Assembly: GCA_934085975.1 (NCBI GenBank)
Contig: CAKOHT010000001.1
Coordinates: forward strand, 124,001 to 188,000
Source of the DNA: an uncultured Cetobacterium sp.
GTDB taxonomy: Bacteria > Fusobacteriota > Fusobacteriia > Fusobacteriales > Fusobacteriaceae
Length of the DNA stretch: 64,000 nucleotides
Direction of reading: 5' to 3'
Shown here: positions 26,687 to 38,084 of the stretch, piece after piece
How the letters are laid out: every line of letters begins with the position of its first letter
Numbering within the stretch: position 1 is the first letter of the stretch
Made by a program: the position numbers and the translations under genes
The notes under the pieces: model-generated
Database searches by the model: none
The model's input: only the letters and a program-made list of their open reading frames with translations
Told to the model about the DNA's origin: nothing

Positions 26687-28234
26687 TTAAGACTGAACTC
26701 TATCATATGCTCTTTGGTTTATTTCTATAAGTTCTTTTAAACCTAATTTATTAACTCTCTCTACAAATTTTTCATAAGATTTATCAAAACCTTCTGCACC
26801 TAATACCCATTTCTGACTCATTTCATCTAAAGCCATTGATATTTGTGAGTTAATTTTTTGTACTTTCTTTGCCTCTTCTGGAGTATATTTAAAAAGTGGA
26901 ACTTGATCCATTATATAACCATTTGCCATATACATTTCAGACCATTCAGTTGCTTTTGCATCTCCCCAAGCTTTTTCATATTCATAATCTTGTCGCGCTC
27001 CCATTTTAAATTGTAATCCATTATCTCTTAACACTTGTAATGCATTTTTTCCTGGAGCTTTCATTACTTTATCTGTATAATATTTTTTTCCATTTTCGTC
27101 CTTTGCGAAAGTATCTCCTTCAACTCCCCAGTTATAAAGTTCATATCCTTTATCTGAGAACCAATAGTCCATATATTTAATTATTGTTACTGGATCTTTA
27201 GCACTTGCAGAAATTCCCCATCCACCTAAAGATGTTGTTCTTGCATCTGGAGCATAACTCTTCCCTTTATATTTAGGTGGTGCAATTGCTATAAATTCAA
27301 ATTTTTCATTTTGTTTTTTTAATTCTTCATCATTATTATATCCTGTTGTACTTGCAAACCAATCAAATGTCACTCCTCCAACATCATTACGTAACATATA
27401 ATCTCTTCCACTAAAACCTCTTGTATAAATTTCCGGGTCTATAAGTCCCTCTTTATACCATTTAATTACTTCAGGCATAGCCTCTTTAAATCTTTCTTGA
27501 GTGGGACCATATTTTACTATACCATTATCTAGATAAAATCCATATTCAGCTCCAAATAATCCGACTAACTCTTTTGTTGCAAATTCAATAGTTCTATCAA
27601 AATATGGAATTTCGTCTGCTTTTCCATTTCCATTTGGATCTTGCTCTTTAAAAGCTTTTAAGACTTTATAAAAATCATCCATATTTTCTGGAGTTTGTAA
27701 CCCTAGCTTATCTAGCCAATCCTTTCTTATAAACAGTCCTTGTGATGCTTTCATAGCATACCAATCATAATAGCATGGAATATAATATATTTTTCCATCT
27801 GCAGCAACAGCATCCATTTTATATCTTGGATATTTATCAAAAAAAGCTTTTATATTTGGAGCATGCTTATCTATTAATTCATTTAAAGGCACCATACCTC
27901 CTGCCATACCTAAATTTTCAATTTTATCTGGATATGCATAAGATATAATATCTGGTAAATTGCCTGAAGATACTGCTAAATTAAAAGCTTGAACTTCGTC
28001 AGTTAAATTTTTAGATGTTGCACTTTCTAATTTTATATTTGTATCTTTGAACGCTTCTTTAAATACTAGCCAATTCTCATCAAAAACTTTTCCATTTTGA
28101 ATTGCTAAAATTGACAATGTCACTGGTTTTTCAGATATTTTATAATTTTTATTTTTTTCATTAACATCACTAGAAAAGCTTTTTAATCCTAATAAGGCTA
28201 ATGATAAAACTAACATAGATTTTCTTCTATACAT
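26687..28234 (-). CDS. Extracellular solute-binding protein of a glycan ABC importer (LipO/YtcQ-like)
   Basis: 515 residues. Signal peptide at about 5-22 (ends LKSFSS) without a lipobox cysteine, so it is probably a soluble periplasmic protein. The body matches large type-1 sugar-binding proteins: DIISYAYPDKIENLGMAGGM, IPCYYDWYAM, DWLDKLGLQTPENMDDFYKV, PNGNGKADEIPY. ATG at 28234 after GGGAGG. No ABC permease or ATPase is nearby, so it depends on genes elsewhere or is a leftover. It faces the broken AraC-type regulator that would be its natural partner. Confidence 0.85.
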   Translation of the reverse strand: MYRRKSMLVLSLALLGLKSFSSDVNEKNKNYKISEKPVTLSILAIQNGKVFDENWLVFKEAFKDTNIKLESATSKNLTDEVQAFNLAVSSGNLPDIISYAYPDKIENLGMAGGMVPLNELIDKHAPNIKAFFDKYPRYKMDAVAADGKIYYIPCYYDWYAMKASQGLFIRKDWLDKLGLQTPENMDDFYKVLKAFKEQDPNGNGKADEIPYFDRTIEFATKELVGLFGAEYGFYLDNGIVKYGPTQERFKEAMPEVIKWYKEGLIDPEIYTRGFSGRDYMLRNDVGGVTFDWFASTTGYNNDEELKKQNEKFEFIAIAPPKYKGKSYAPDARTTSLGGWGISASAKDPVTIIKYMDYWFSDKGYELYNWGVEGDTFAKDENGKKYYTDKVMKAPGKNALQVLRDNGLQFKMGARQDYEYEKAWGDAKATEWSEMYMANGYIMDQVPLFKYTPEEAKKVQKINSQISMALDEMSQKWVLGAEGFDKSYEKFVERVNKLGLKELIEINQRAYDRVQS

Positions 28235-28528
28235 ATTTTAGACCTCCCAAAAATCTTTCTTATTTTCAGTATACCTCTACTCACTTTTGTTTTTCAATGG
28301 TTGTTTTTCCAACTATATGCTTTTTTCATGTTTTGAATATACTATTTTTTAATATTGAAAACTGTATATTTACTTTTTTTGTAACTAAATGTATTATTAA
28401 TTATATAAAAGAATTATTACTTATTAAAAAGAAAAAATTCTTTTAAAATACTATAATAATGGTAATTTTTACTTGTATTTAAATATTCAATTGAAAAAGT
28501 AAAATTATTTAATTAACTGGGAGGAGCT
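28235..28528. other. Intergenic region, divergent genes
   Basis: About 290 nt of very AT-rich DNA between the solute-binding protein gene and the heparinase-like pseudogene. It must hold promoters for both, but I could not choose convincing -35/-10 pairs and saw no other structure. Confidence 0.4.
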
Positions 28529-29880
28529 ATGAAAAATGAACTATTCAAAAAGAATAGTAAAAAAATAATTGAAACTTGTGATTTACTTTGCAAAAATACA
28601 TTTATTTTTAATCATAAGTGAGATATGGAAGTTTGTAAAGTTCCATATACTTTTTCTGAAGAAATTATTTGGAACAAAATTCCTTTTGAAGATCCTGAGT
28701 GGACATTTATGCTAAATCGTCATAAATTTTGGATTTATTTAGCTAAAGCTTATACTTTAACCTCTGAAAAAAAATATTTCGACACTTTTATCTCACAGGT
28801 TAACTCATGGATTGACACTGTAGATGTTTTCAAAGATGAATATTTCAATTGTTCTAGAACTATCGAAATAGGAATTCGATGTTTAAATTGGATAAAAGCT
28901 ATTAAAATTTTTAAAAATAGTTCTTGTAATTTGAACTTTATTGAAAATAAAATGATTGAATCCCTTATATATCAATGTGAAATTCTAATTAAAACTTATG
29001 ATGATTTTAGAACTCTTAGTAATTGGGGGGTTATGCAAAACTGTGGATTAATTTCTCTAGCTTTAAATTACCAAGAACAATATCCTATTCTTAAGAAAGA
29101 CTTAATTATCGGATTAGAACGTTTGGAGCATCAATATAAAATTCAAATTTTGTCTGATGGAGTTCACTGGGAGCAATCCCCTATGTACCAAAATGAAGTT
29201 TTAAATTGCCTACTTGATGTTGCATTTGATTTTGAAAAATTAAATTTAGATATACCTACTTTTATTCTATCTAGTATAAAAAAACTAGCTTATAGTAATG
29301 CTTATATGAAAAAACCAAATCACAATCAACCTATGCAAGGAGATAGTGATGAGACAGATTTAAGAGATATTATTACTCGATCAGCTTATATTTTAAAAGA
29401 TCAAAATTTAAAATACTTTGGATATAATTTTGTAGACTTTGAATCTATTTGGGATATTGGAAACTCTAATATTTCTAAATATGAAGAATTGCCAACTAAA
29501 AAACCTAATTTTACTTCAATCGCTCTAAAAGAAAGTGGAAACTTTTATCTAAGAGACTCTTTTGAAGAGAATAGTAATTATCTTTGGTTTAGATGTGGAG
29601 CTCTTGGTAGTGGTCATTGACACGGAGAACATCTACACTTTGATTTAGTATCTAATGGAGAGGATTTTATAAGTGATCCTGGAAGATTTACTTACGTTGA
29701 AGGCAATAGAGATCGAGAGTTTTTAAAAAGTTGTTTTGCTCATAATACTACTATTGTTGACAATCTTCCATTTAGTAAATTTAATGGAGCGTGGGGTATT
29801 AAGGTGGACACTTGGGGTACATCTCTTTAGAATCTCCTGTTGTTACTAATCGAAAAATCTTATATTTATATTAAAAAAAT
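28529..29880 (+). pseudogene. Heparinase II/III-family polysaccharide lyase-like gene, broken and truncated
   Basis: ATG at 28529 after GGGAGGAG. The frame has TGA at 28619-28621 (context NHK-stop-DMEV, where Trp fits) and TGA at 29618-29620 (context GSGH-stop-HGEHLHFDL, where Gly would give the family motif GHxH). It reads on through DFISDPGRFTY to TAG at 29828; one frame over, SPVVTNRKILYL continues the fold before the sequence ends at the neighbour's terminator. The family degrades heparin or related uronic-acid polymers with lyase chemistry. At least two nonsense changes, one frameshift and C-terminal loss. Confidence 0.78.
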
Positions 29881-29906
29881 ATCCCTTAGAATAATTCTAA
29901 GGGATA
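29873..29906 (-). terminator. Intrinsic terminator of the tagatose operon
   Basis: TATCCCTTAGAAT/ATTCTAAGGGATA palindrome with a U-run on the minus strand. Confidence 0.85.
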
Positions 29907-29910
29907 CTTT

Positions 29911-30828
29911 TTATATTTTCTCTACTTTTACTTTATCAAATAATTCCTTAACAACACCTAAATCAATATTTCCTGTTTCATCCATCATTGCATTAGATAT
30001 TCCACAAGCCATTGCTAATTTTAATATTTCCTCTATTGATTTCTTTTTATTTAAACCATATGCAAATCCAGCAATTGTCGAGTCACCACTTCCTACCGGA
30101 TTTTTTATATTTACTGTAGGTATATTTACTCTATAGATATCATTTTTCTCATCAATGAAAATAGCTCCATCTTTTCCTAAAGAAACTAATAAATTTTTAC
30201 AACCTCTATTTTTTATCTCTTTAGCACCTTCTAAAAGTTCTGAAAAAGTTAACAGTTCCCTTCCTAACATTCCTTCTAGCTCTTCTTTATTAGGTTTTAT
30301 AAGATATGGATTACCTTCAATGCCTTTTAATAAAAATTTACCACTTGTATCAAGTATCACTTTTTTATTATTAGCTATCTCACATAAAACTTTATAGATA
30401 TCATCTTGAACTCCTTGAGGAGCGCTTCCACTAATACATATTGTTTCAAATCTATCAAAATTATTTTTAAAAAACTCTAAAAATTTATCAATATAATTTG
30501 TTGAAACTTTTTCTCCTGGTTCTAATATTTCAGTTTGTGTTCCTTTTCCTAATACGGCTATACAACTTCTTGTTTCTACATCTGTTTTTATAAAACTATC
30601 TTTAATTCCTATATTCGCTATTTCATCACTTATCCAATCACCACTGTTCCCGCCCAAAAAACCACTTGCCTCAACCTCTTCTCCAAGTGTCCTTAAAACT
30701 CTTGAAACATTCAGTCCCTTTCCACCAGCAGTTTTAGCTGGTTTTCCCCTAAAAACACCGTTTATATCAAAATTCCCTATTTTATATCTAACATCAATTG
30801 CAGGATTTAAAGTTATTGTCAATATCAT
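29911..30828 (-). CDS. lacC: Tagatose-6-phosphate / 1-phosphofructokinase (PfkB family)
   Basis: 305 residues of the PfkB family, hexose-phosphate branch: ITLNPAIDVRY opening, TAGGKGLNVSRVLRTLG substrate motif, IKPNKEELEGMLG, and the catalytic NPVGSGDSTIAGFAYG with Asp base. Given the adjacent class II aldolase and AgaS, phosphorylation of tagatose 6-phosphate to the 1,6-bisphosphate is the likely job; fructose 1-phosphate is the alternative. Last gene of the operon, 2 nt after the aldolase. Confidence 0.85.
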   Translation of the reverse strand: MILTITLNPAIDVRYKIGNFDINGVFRGKPAKTAGGKGLNVSRVLRTLGEEVEASGFLGGNSGDWISDEIANIGIKDSFIKTDVETRSCIAVLGKGTQTEILEPGEKVSTNYIDKFLEFFKNNFDRFETICISGSAPQGVQDDIYKVLCEIANNKKVILDTSGKFLLKGIEGNPYLIKPNKEELEGMLGRELLTFSELLEGAKEIKNRGCKNLLVSLGKDGAIFIDEKNDIYRVNIPTVNIKNPVGSGDSTIAGFAYGLNKKKSIEEILKLAMACGISNAMMDETGNIDLGVVKELFDKVKVEKI

Positions 30829-30830
30829 AG

Positions 30831-32806
<1,976 letters not shown>

Positions 32807-33742
32807 TTATCTATTCCCCTCCCATAGTTTTAACGCATAAAGTGCTGACCCATAAACAGGTGTATATCTAGGTTCAAGTACAACTACATCAACTTTATTA
32901 TCCGTCAAATAATTTTCTAAATTATTAAAAATATATTTTGAAGCTTTAAATACTCCGCCTACATAGGAAACTTTTATAGGTCTTTCTACAAAATCTATTT
33001 TTTCGGAAATAGCTTTTATCATAAGTCCAATCTCTATTGAGGCTTCCTTAAATATTTCCAAACTATATGGATCATTTTTTTCTGCAGCTTTATAAACTAT
33101 CATTGATAACTGAGCTATCTTCCCTCTGTCAAGAGAGTATTGATTATAGATCAAATCTATTAAATCAAAATCTTCTTTTAACTTCAGTTCCTCTCTCATA
33201 ATTGTATACAAAAGCGTTTTTGGATACCTTCCATCCGCCTGTTTTGTAAATACCTCAATTCCTTTTTTGGCAATCCAATAAGCCGATCCCTCATCTCCAC
33301 ACGCGTGTCCCCAACCACTCGTTCTAGTTTCCTCTCCCAGTTCATTTATTCCGTATCCAATAGCTCCCGTTCCAGCTATAATATTTATTCCCGGATTGCA
33401 ACCTAATGCTCCTGCCCATCCCGCTTTCATATCATTTCCTAGTTGAAATTTTATCCCTCTCCAAACTTTTTTAACAATATCTTCAATTATTTTTTGATCC
33501 TCTTTTATTTCTCCATATCCTGGAATACCTGCAAATATATACCCAATATTCTCCCTATCTATATTCAACTTTTTTAAAACTTCATCCAATATAGATACTA
33601 ACAGTTCTTCTAATCCGTTAAAACCAATCTGTAAATAGTGACCAGTTCCTTTTTGAAAACTCAAAACCTCATTTTTATTTTTATCTATTATTGAAACTCC
33701 TGTCTTTGTTCCACCACTGTCTATTCCTATAAAAAACTTCAT
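32807..33742 (-). CDS. BadF/BadG/BcrA/BcrD-type sugar kinase (N-acetylhexosamine kinase-like)
   Basis: 311 residues of the ASKHA fold: FIGIDSGGTKTGVSIID (phosphate 1), GINIIAGTGAIGYG (phosphate 2), SGWGHACGDEGSAYWIAKKG and the adenosine loop VSYVGGVFKA. Related to eukaryote-type N-acetylglucosamine kinases. It would phosphorylate an unphosphorylated hexosamine inside the cell, such as one released from a PTS-imported disaccharide. The ATG at 33742 follows GAGGAG. First gene of its operon. Confidence 0.82.
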   Translation of the reverse strand: MKFFIGIDSGGTKTGVSIIDKNKNEVLSFQKGTGHYLQIGFNGLEELLVSILDEVLKKLNIDRENIGYIFAGIPGYGEIKEDQKIIEDIVKKVWRGIKFQLGNDMKAGWAGALGCNPGINIIAGTGAIGYGINELGEETRTSGWGHACGDEGSAYWIAKKGIEVFTKQADGRYPKTLLYTIMREELKLKEDFDLIDLIYNQYSLDRGKIAQLSMIVYKAAEKNDPYSLEIFKEASIEIGLMIKAISEKIDFVERPIKVSYVGGVFKASKYIFNNLENYLTDNKVDVVVLEPRYTPVYGSALYALKLWEGNR

Positions 33743-33771
33743 TATGTACCACTCCTCAATATTTTTATACT

Positions 33772-33781
33772 GGTACATACC
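33772..33781. promoter_or_regulatory. Probable GntR operator, kinase-agaS operon
   Basis: GGTACATACC dyad (GGTA-N2-TACC) just downstream of the -10 box of this operon. A matching site is at 36429-36438. A further half-like copy, GGTACATA on the minus strand, overlaps the kinase ribosome site. Confidence 0.6.
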
Positions 33782-33791
33782 TGTTATTTTG

Positions 33792-33820
33792 ATTATAGTT
33801 AATTTTTTGAATTTTGTCAA
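33792..33820 (-). promoter_or_regulatory. Consensus promoter, kinase-agaS-aldolase-lacC operon
   Basis: TTGACA at 33820-33815, exactly 17 bp, then TATAAT at 33797-33792 on the minus strand: a perfect consensus promoter. Confidence 0.85.
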
Positions 33821-33830
33821 TTATTTTTAT

Positions 33831-33864
33831 AAAAAAAGCCTTAGAAAAATTTCTAAGACTTTTT
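33831..33864 (-). terminator. Intrinsic terminator after the PTS operon
   Basis: AAAAAGcCTTAGAAA and TTTCTAAGaCTTTTT (one mismatch), separating the PTS operon from the kinase operon. Confidence 0.75.
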
Positions 33865-33868
33865 ACTT

Positions 33869-34294
33869 CTATATTCCATCATTATTATCTAAATCATTAT
33901 TTAACTCTTGTTTTTGAAAAGTTACTAGTGATTCTTTTCCATGATTTATTATATCGTCAACCACATCTTCTAAGTTCCCTTCATCTCTGTACTCCAATGC
34001 CGCTAAGATTGTAGGAAGATTTATCCCTCCCAAAACATATATACCATCTATATTTTGAGATAACGTCACAGCTGTAGAAAAAGGAGTTCCTCCTGCCAAA
34101 TCTGTTAAAAAAATAACTCCTTCATTGTGCGCCTGAGGGATACATTGAATAAATCTCTCTTCTAAATCTTTTGTTCCCATCCCGTTATTAAAATTTATAT
34201 ACTCTATATTTTCTTGTTTCCCTATAATATATTCTAAAGTTTTTTCAATAGAGGTAGCAAATTCGCCATGACCACTCACTATAATTTTAAACAT
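33869..34294 (-). CDS. PTS mannose-family EIIA component
   Basis: 141 residues. IIVSGHGEFATSIEKTL contains the phosphorylated histidine near residue 9; VIFLTDLAGGTPFSTAV is the second family motif. It passes phosphate from HPr to the EIIB component. The ATG at 34294 is preferred over one 6 nt upstream, which lies too close to GGGAG. Last gene of the four-gene PTS operon. Confidence 0.9.
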   Translation of the reverse strand: MFKIIVSGHGEFATSIEKTLEYIIGKQENIEYINFNNGMGTKDLEERFIQCIPQAHNEGVIFLTDLAGGTPFSTAVTLSQNIDGIYVLGGINLPTILAALEYRDEGNLEDVVDDIINHGKESLVTFQKQELNNDLDNNDGI

Positions 34295-34312
34295 TTTCAT
34301 CTCCCTACATTT

Positions 34313-35134
34313 TTAAAGTATTCCTGCTAAACTTCCCAATATTCCAATAGCTAATGTCCACATAATTAATGTTATTGGTGTCTTCTTTTTCTTCAATAGA
34401 TAAAACATAAGAAGAGTGTATAACAGAGGTAAAATATTTGGCATTATTTTATCTAATACATCTGTTTGAATATTTACACTTGTACTTCCCATATTTATAA
34501 CATATGGTATATTCAATCTAACAAAAGCTGCTATTAGTCCTCCTACAACTGTTAATCCAAGTATTAAAGAGCCTTTCGTTACATATTCTGTATCTCCTTT
34601 CAATTTCTCAATAGCTTCCACTCCCATTTTATAAGAGTAGTACATCAAGAAAAATCTTAGGAAAATATGAACTGCATTAAATATCAACAAGAAAATAATA
34701 GGTCCTGCAATACTTCCTTCTAAAGACAATGAAACTCCTATACTAGCGGCAATAGGTAATAATGTAAACCAAAACAGTGCATCTCCTATTCCACCTAATG
34801 GTCCCATCAGAGCAATTTTAATTCCCCGTATAGCTTCTTGACTCTCTTTATTTTCTTCCATTGCCGTTACAATACCTTGAACAAAAGTTACTAAAAATGG
34901 ATGTACGTTAAAAAACTCCATGTGTAACTTCATAGATCTAGATAGATCCTCTTTATTCTTATGAATTTTTTTCAAAGCTGGAATCATACTATATAACCAT
35001 CCACACGCTTGCATTCTTTCATAGTTAAATGATGCTTGTAATAAAAATGATCTCCAGACCATAAGATTTAAATCTTTTCTTGTTATAACTTTTTCTGTAC
35101 TGTTGTCAACATATCCATTGTTATTATATTCCAT
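34313..35134 (-). CDS. PTS mannose-family EIID membrane component
   Basis: 273 residues. The cytoplasmic start ITRKDLNLMVWRSFLLQASFN is typical of EIID, followed by ALMGPLGGIGDALFW and several helices. Together with EIIC it forms the sugar channel. It overlaps the EIIC gene by 11 nt. Confidence 0.92.
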   Translation of the reverse strand: MEYNNNGYVDNSTEKVITRKDLNLMVWRSFLLQASFNYERMQACGWLYSMIPALKKIHKNKEDLSRSMKLHMEFFNVHPFLVTFVQGIVTAMEENKESQEAIRGIKIALMGPLGGIGDALFWFTLLPIAASIGVSLSLEGSIAGPIIFLLIFNAVHIFLRFFLMYYSYKMGVEAIEKLKGDTEYVTKGSLILGLTVVGGLIAAFVRLNIPYVINMGSTSVNIQTDVLDKIMPNILPLLYTLLMFYLLKKKKTPITLIMWTLAIGILGSLAGIL

Positions 35135-35909
35135 CGCTATAATCCTCCTCTGTAGAAGATACTAAAGATACTCTCTCCATTTTAGCTATACTTTTACTCT
35201 TTTGATAATCGTAAACGGCTATTATAAATCCAATTGCCGCAATAGCTATTACTTGTAAATTTAAATATGTTGCTAATATAAACCCTAATGCAAAGAATAT
35301 TATATATTCTTTTTTAAACATTATATTTAACAGAAGAGCGAAACCGATTGCTGGCATCATACCCCCAGCCACTCCAAATCCTTTAATTAACCACGGTGGT
35401 AAAAGAGCAACTATTCCCTGAGCTGCTTCCGCTCCCATTGATATAGGTAAAAATACCACTGTAAAATAGAAAACAAATAGAATACCCATTCCTAAATAGT
35501 TTATTCCATCTATTCCTCTTATATCACATTTTTCTGCATATTTATCCGCTGTATGCATAAGTGGAGAAAAGAATGTAAATAATAGTGTTATACCTGCTTG
35601 TACAGCTACCGCAAATGGAATAGCAACACCTACAGCCACAGTTGGATCTTGCTTTGCCATAATTGCAAATGCTGATCCTATTATACCTCCTACAACCACG
35701 TTTGGTGGCTGAGCTCCACCAACTGGAACAGCCCCCATCCAAACTAATTCCAATGTTGCTCCTGCGATTAATCCCATTTTCATATCCCCCAGAATCAATC
35801 CCACTATCAATCCACTCACTAGTGGTCTGTGAATATGTGACAGTCCATCAAATAAGTCAATCCCAGCTAACCCCGCATAGAGAGCTACTAAAAAAGCTTT
35901 CAATAACAT
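35124..35909 (-). CDS. PTS mannose/sorbose/GalNAc-family EIIC membrane component
   Basis: 261 residues, about 7-8 helices. The family motif GLILGDMKMGLIAGATLELVWMG and GAVPVGGAQPPNVVVGGIIG are clear. The sugar cannot be read from sequence; the operon context (AgaS, tagatose enzymes) favours galactosamine, N-acetylgalactosamine or a disaccharide containing it. ATG after GGAGGGG. Confidence 0.92.
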   Translation of the reverse strand: MLLKAFLVALYAGLAGIDLFDGLSHIHRPLVSGLIVGLILGDMKMGLIAGATLELVWMGAVPVGGAQPPNVVVGGIIGSAFAIMAKQDPTVAVGVAIPFAVAVQAGITLLFTFFSPLMHTADKYAEKCDIRGIDGINYLGMGILFVFYFTVVFLPISMGAEAAQGIVALLPPWLIKGFGVAGGMMPAIGFALLLNIMFKKEYIIFFALGFILATYLNLQVIAIAAIGFIIAVYDYQKSKSIAKMERVSLVSSTEEDYSDGI

Positions 35910-35921
35910 TTTACACCCCTC

Positions 35922-36404
35922 CTATTTTATCAATTCTAAAATATTTTCCTTCCCCTCTGTTGGAACTCTTTGAATTTCCAATTCAATACCTAACTCTGCC
36001 AGTTTTTTAAATGTTGCTATGTCATCTTCATCCACACAAACTGCTTTGGATATTTGCTTTTTCCCTTCTGACATATGCATATTTCCGATATTTACTTTTT
36101 TTATTGGCACTCCTCCCTCAACTAATTTCAAGACATCCTGAGGTGTTTCTGCTATTATTGCTATAAGCTGTCTCGGTGCAGCTTTATGAATAACATCTAT
36201 AGTCTTTTGAATAGAAAAATATCTTGTTTGTGCTCCCTTTGGAGCAGCTAAATTCATTAGACTCTGTCTCGTTGGATTTTGTGCTACATCATCATTTGGA
36301 ACTAGTAATAGATTAGCTCCTGAATGTTGTGCCCATGCAGTTGCAACTTGACCATGTATCAACCTATTATCAATTCTAACTAAAACAATATTTGGTTCCG
36401 GCAT
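35922..36404 (-). CDS. PTS mannose-family EIIB component
   Basis: 160 residues. The phosphorylation site lies in RIDNRLIHGQVATAWAQ (His near 15). It transfers phosphate to the incoming sugar. The ATG at 36404 (MPEPNIVLV) follows GAGGGG; a GTG 9 nt earlier overlaps that site. First gene of the PTS operon. Confidence 0.92.
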   Translation of the reverse strand: MPEPNIVLVRIDNRLIHGQVATAWAQHSGANLLLVPNDDVAQNPTRQSLMNLAAPKGAQTRYFSIQKTIDVIHKAAPRQLIAIIAETPQDVLKLVEGGVPIKKVNIGNMHMSEGKKQISKAVCVDEDDIATFKKLAELGIELEIQRVPTEGKENILELIK

Positions 36405-36428
36405 AAAAAACACCCCTCTTTAAATTTT

Positions 36429-36438
36429 TGTACGTACC
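36429..36438. promoter_or_regulatory. Probable GntR operator, PTS operon
   Basis: TGTACGTACC (GGTACGTACA on the minus strand), one base from GGTA-N2-TACC, located just after the predicted start of transcription. Confidence 0.55.
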
Positions 36439-36452
36439 ACTTTTCTTAGTAG

Positions 36453-36480
36453 AGTATACCTCATTTTTCTCCATTGTCAA
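36453..36480 (-). promoter_or_regulatory. Promoter of the PTS operon
   Basis: TTGACA at 36480-36475, 16 bp, TATACT at 36458-36453 on the minus strand. Confidence 0.75.
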
Positions 36481-36632
36481 TAACGGATTTTACTTTTATT
36501 CTTTTATTTTTTTATTTTTCTCACTAATTAGTACTTTATACAAAAATAATTTTAAAACTATTTTTTTCAAGACAAAATCTAATAACTTTGATATAATTTG
36601 AAAAAATTCAACTTTATCGAGGAGGTATTAGA

Positions 36633-37361
36633 GTGATTGATAAATCTTCTGCAACACCGCTGTATTTACAGCTAGTTAATATAATTCTAGAGCAAATTAA
36701 ATCTGGTACATACAACGAAGGTGATAAAATTCCATCTGAAAGAGAATTATCAGAGACTTTCAATATTAGTAGGGCTACTGTTAGACAAGCTTTATCTGAG
36801 CTTGAAAAACAAAAAGATATCTATAAAATACATGGGAAAGGAAACTTTGTATCAAGCCATAAAATCAATCAAGATTTGAATGGATTTTATTCTTTTAGTG
36901 ACGAAATGATTAAATTGGGAAAAATTCCTGGAAATAAAATTCTAAACTTAATTTTAAAAGAAGCTGGAAATATAGTCGCTACAAAATTAAATATACATCC
37001 CAATGAAAAAATTTTTATTTTAAATAGAGTTCGTTTAGCTGATAATGAAGCTCTCATGTATGAAACAACATATCTCCCACAATGGAGATTTAAAGAAATT
37101 TCCGAAAATGACATTGAAGCAAATGGCTTATATAATCTTATGAAAAATAAGTATAATGTTTCCATTTCATATGCTGAAGAATCTTTTTCTCCATGTATCC
37201 TCAATGAAAATGATAGTTTATTTTTAAATGCAGTTCCCGGAGATTGTGGTATGATTCTTGAAAGATATACTTTCGAAAAAAATAGTGTTATTGAATACAC
37301 TAAATCAATTGTCAAAGGAAATAGTTTCAAATATAAAGTACGTCTAAATAACCTCATGTAA
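36633..37361 (+). CDS. GntR/HutC-family regulator of the amino-sugar regulon
   Basis: 242 residues. Winged HTH: GDKIPSERELSETFNISRATVRQALSELEKQKDIYKIHGKGNFV (residues about 28-70), then a UTRA ligand-binding domain (about 85-240) as in NagR/AgaR2-type proteins that sense a hexosamine phosphate. The start is GTG at 36633 after GGAGG. Divergent from the PTS operon and close to two matching dyads, so it is the likely regulator of both operons. Confidence 0.88.
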   Translation: MIDKSSATPLYLQLVNIILEQIKSGTYNEGDKIPSERELSETFNISRATVRQALSELEKQKDIYKIHGKGNFVSSHKINQDLNGFYSFSDEMIKLGKIPGNKILNLILKEAGNIVATKLNIHPNEKIFILNRVRLADNEALMYETTYLPQWRFKEISENDIEANGLYNLMKNKYNVSISYAEESFSPCILNENDSLFLNAVPGDCGMILERYTFEKNSVIEYTKSIVKGNSFKYKVRLNNLM

Positions 37362-37417
37362 GTATCCTTTTAAAACTTTGCCAATCCATATTTTTTTATT
37401 TTTTTAAAGGATTTGTA

Positions 37418-37446
37418 TTGATATCTCGTAATAGTAATTGTATAAT
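37418..37446 (+). promoter_or_regulatory. Promoter of DsbA-like gene
   Basis: TTGATA, exactly 17 bp, TATAAT (37441-37446). Confidence 0.75.
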
Positions 37447-37469
37447 TGTAATTATTTGAGGAGGAGATT

Positions 37470-38048
37470 ATGAAAATATCAATAATTTTAGATTTTGTTT
37501 GTCCTTATTGTTATGTTGGAGAAAAAATTTTGGAAAAAGCTTTGAAAGAAGAAAATTTGAATCCTGAATTTAGGTTTTTTCCCTATGAACTTTCACCTGA
37601 GCCAAAACCTCAACCAGTAGTTAATGAAGCTAGTAAAGAATACTTTGAAAAAAATATAGTCAGTTGGGCAAAAGAAGAAAATATACCAATTAATTTTCCA
37701 ACAACCAACCCTAAACCTAGAACAGCACTAGCCTTTGAAGGAATCTATGTAGCAGAAAAATATGAAAAAGGAATTGAATATGTAAGAGCTGTTCTTGAAG
37801 CTTATTGGTTACACAATAAAGACATTGGAAATGTTGAAGTATTGATTGAAATCGCAAACAATTTATTGATACCTAAATTTGAATTTGCTGATGCTTTGCT
37901 ATCTGGAAAATATAAAAAAGCTCATCAAGAGTTAAATGCCGCAGTTTCTGAACTCGATTTTGATGTTGTTCCAACATTCTATATTAATGATACTCAGCTT
38001 GAGACTTTTCCAAGAACAACTGAAAAATGGTTAGAACTATTAAGATAA
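37470..38048 (+). CDS. DsbA-family (FrnE-like) thioredoxin-fold oxidoreductase
   Basis: 192 residues. The active site CPYC (Cys11, Cys14) sits in ILDFVCPYCYVGEKIL, followed by an all-helical insert and the cis-proline strand VVPTFYIND. No signal peptide, so it is cytoplasmic, as for FrnE-type proteins. Probably a thiol-disulfide or glutathione-type isomerase; substrate unknown. Monocistronic, with its own consensus promoter and terminator. Confidence 0.88.
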   Translation: MKISIILDFVCPYCYVGEKILEKALKEENLNPEFRFFPYELSPEPKPQPVVNEASKEYFEKNIVSWAKEENIPINFPTTNPKPRTALAFEGIYVAEKYEKGIEYVRAVLEAYWLHNKDIGNVEVLIEIANNLLIPKFEFADALLSGKYKKAHQELNAAVSELDFDVVPTFYINDTQLETFPRTTEKWLELLR

Positions 38049-38054
38049 AATAAT

Positions 38055-38084
38055 AAAATGGCTATCTTGCGATAGCCATTTTTT
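38055..38084. terminator. Bidirectional intrinsic terminator
   Basis: AAAATGGCTATC-TTGC-GATAGCCATTTTTT. Confidence 0.92.

Noticed and set aside
28529..29880. TGA read as tryptophan or selenocysteine in the heparinase-like gene
   Set aside because: The second TGA falls at an expected Gly in a GHxH motif, the gene is also frameshifted and truncated, and TGA acts as a normal stop elsewhere (for example mscS at 17501-17503).
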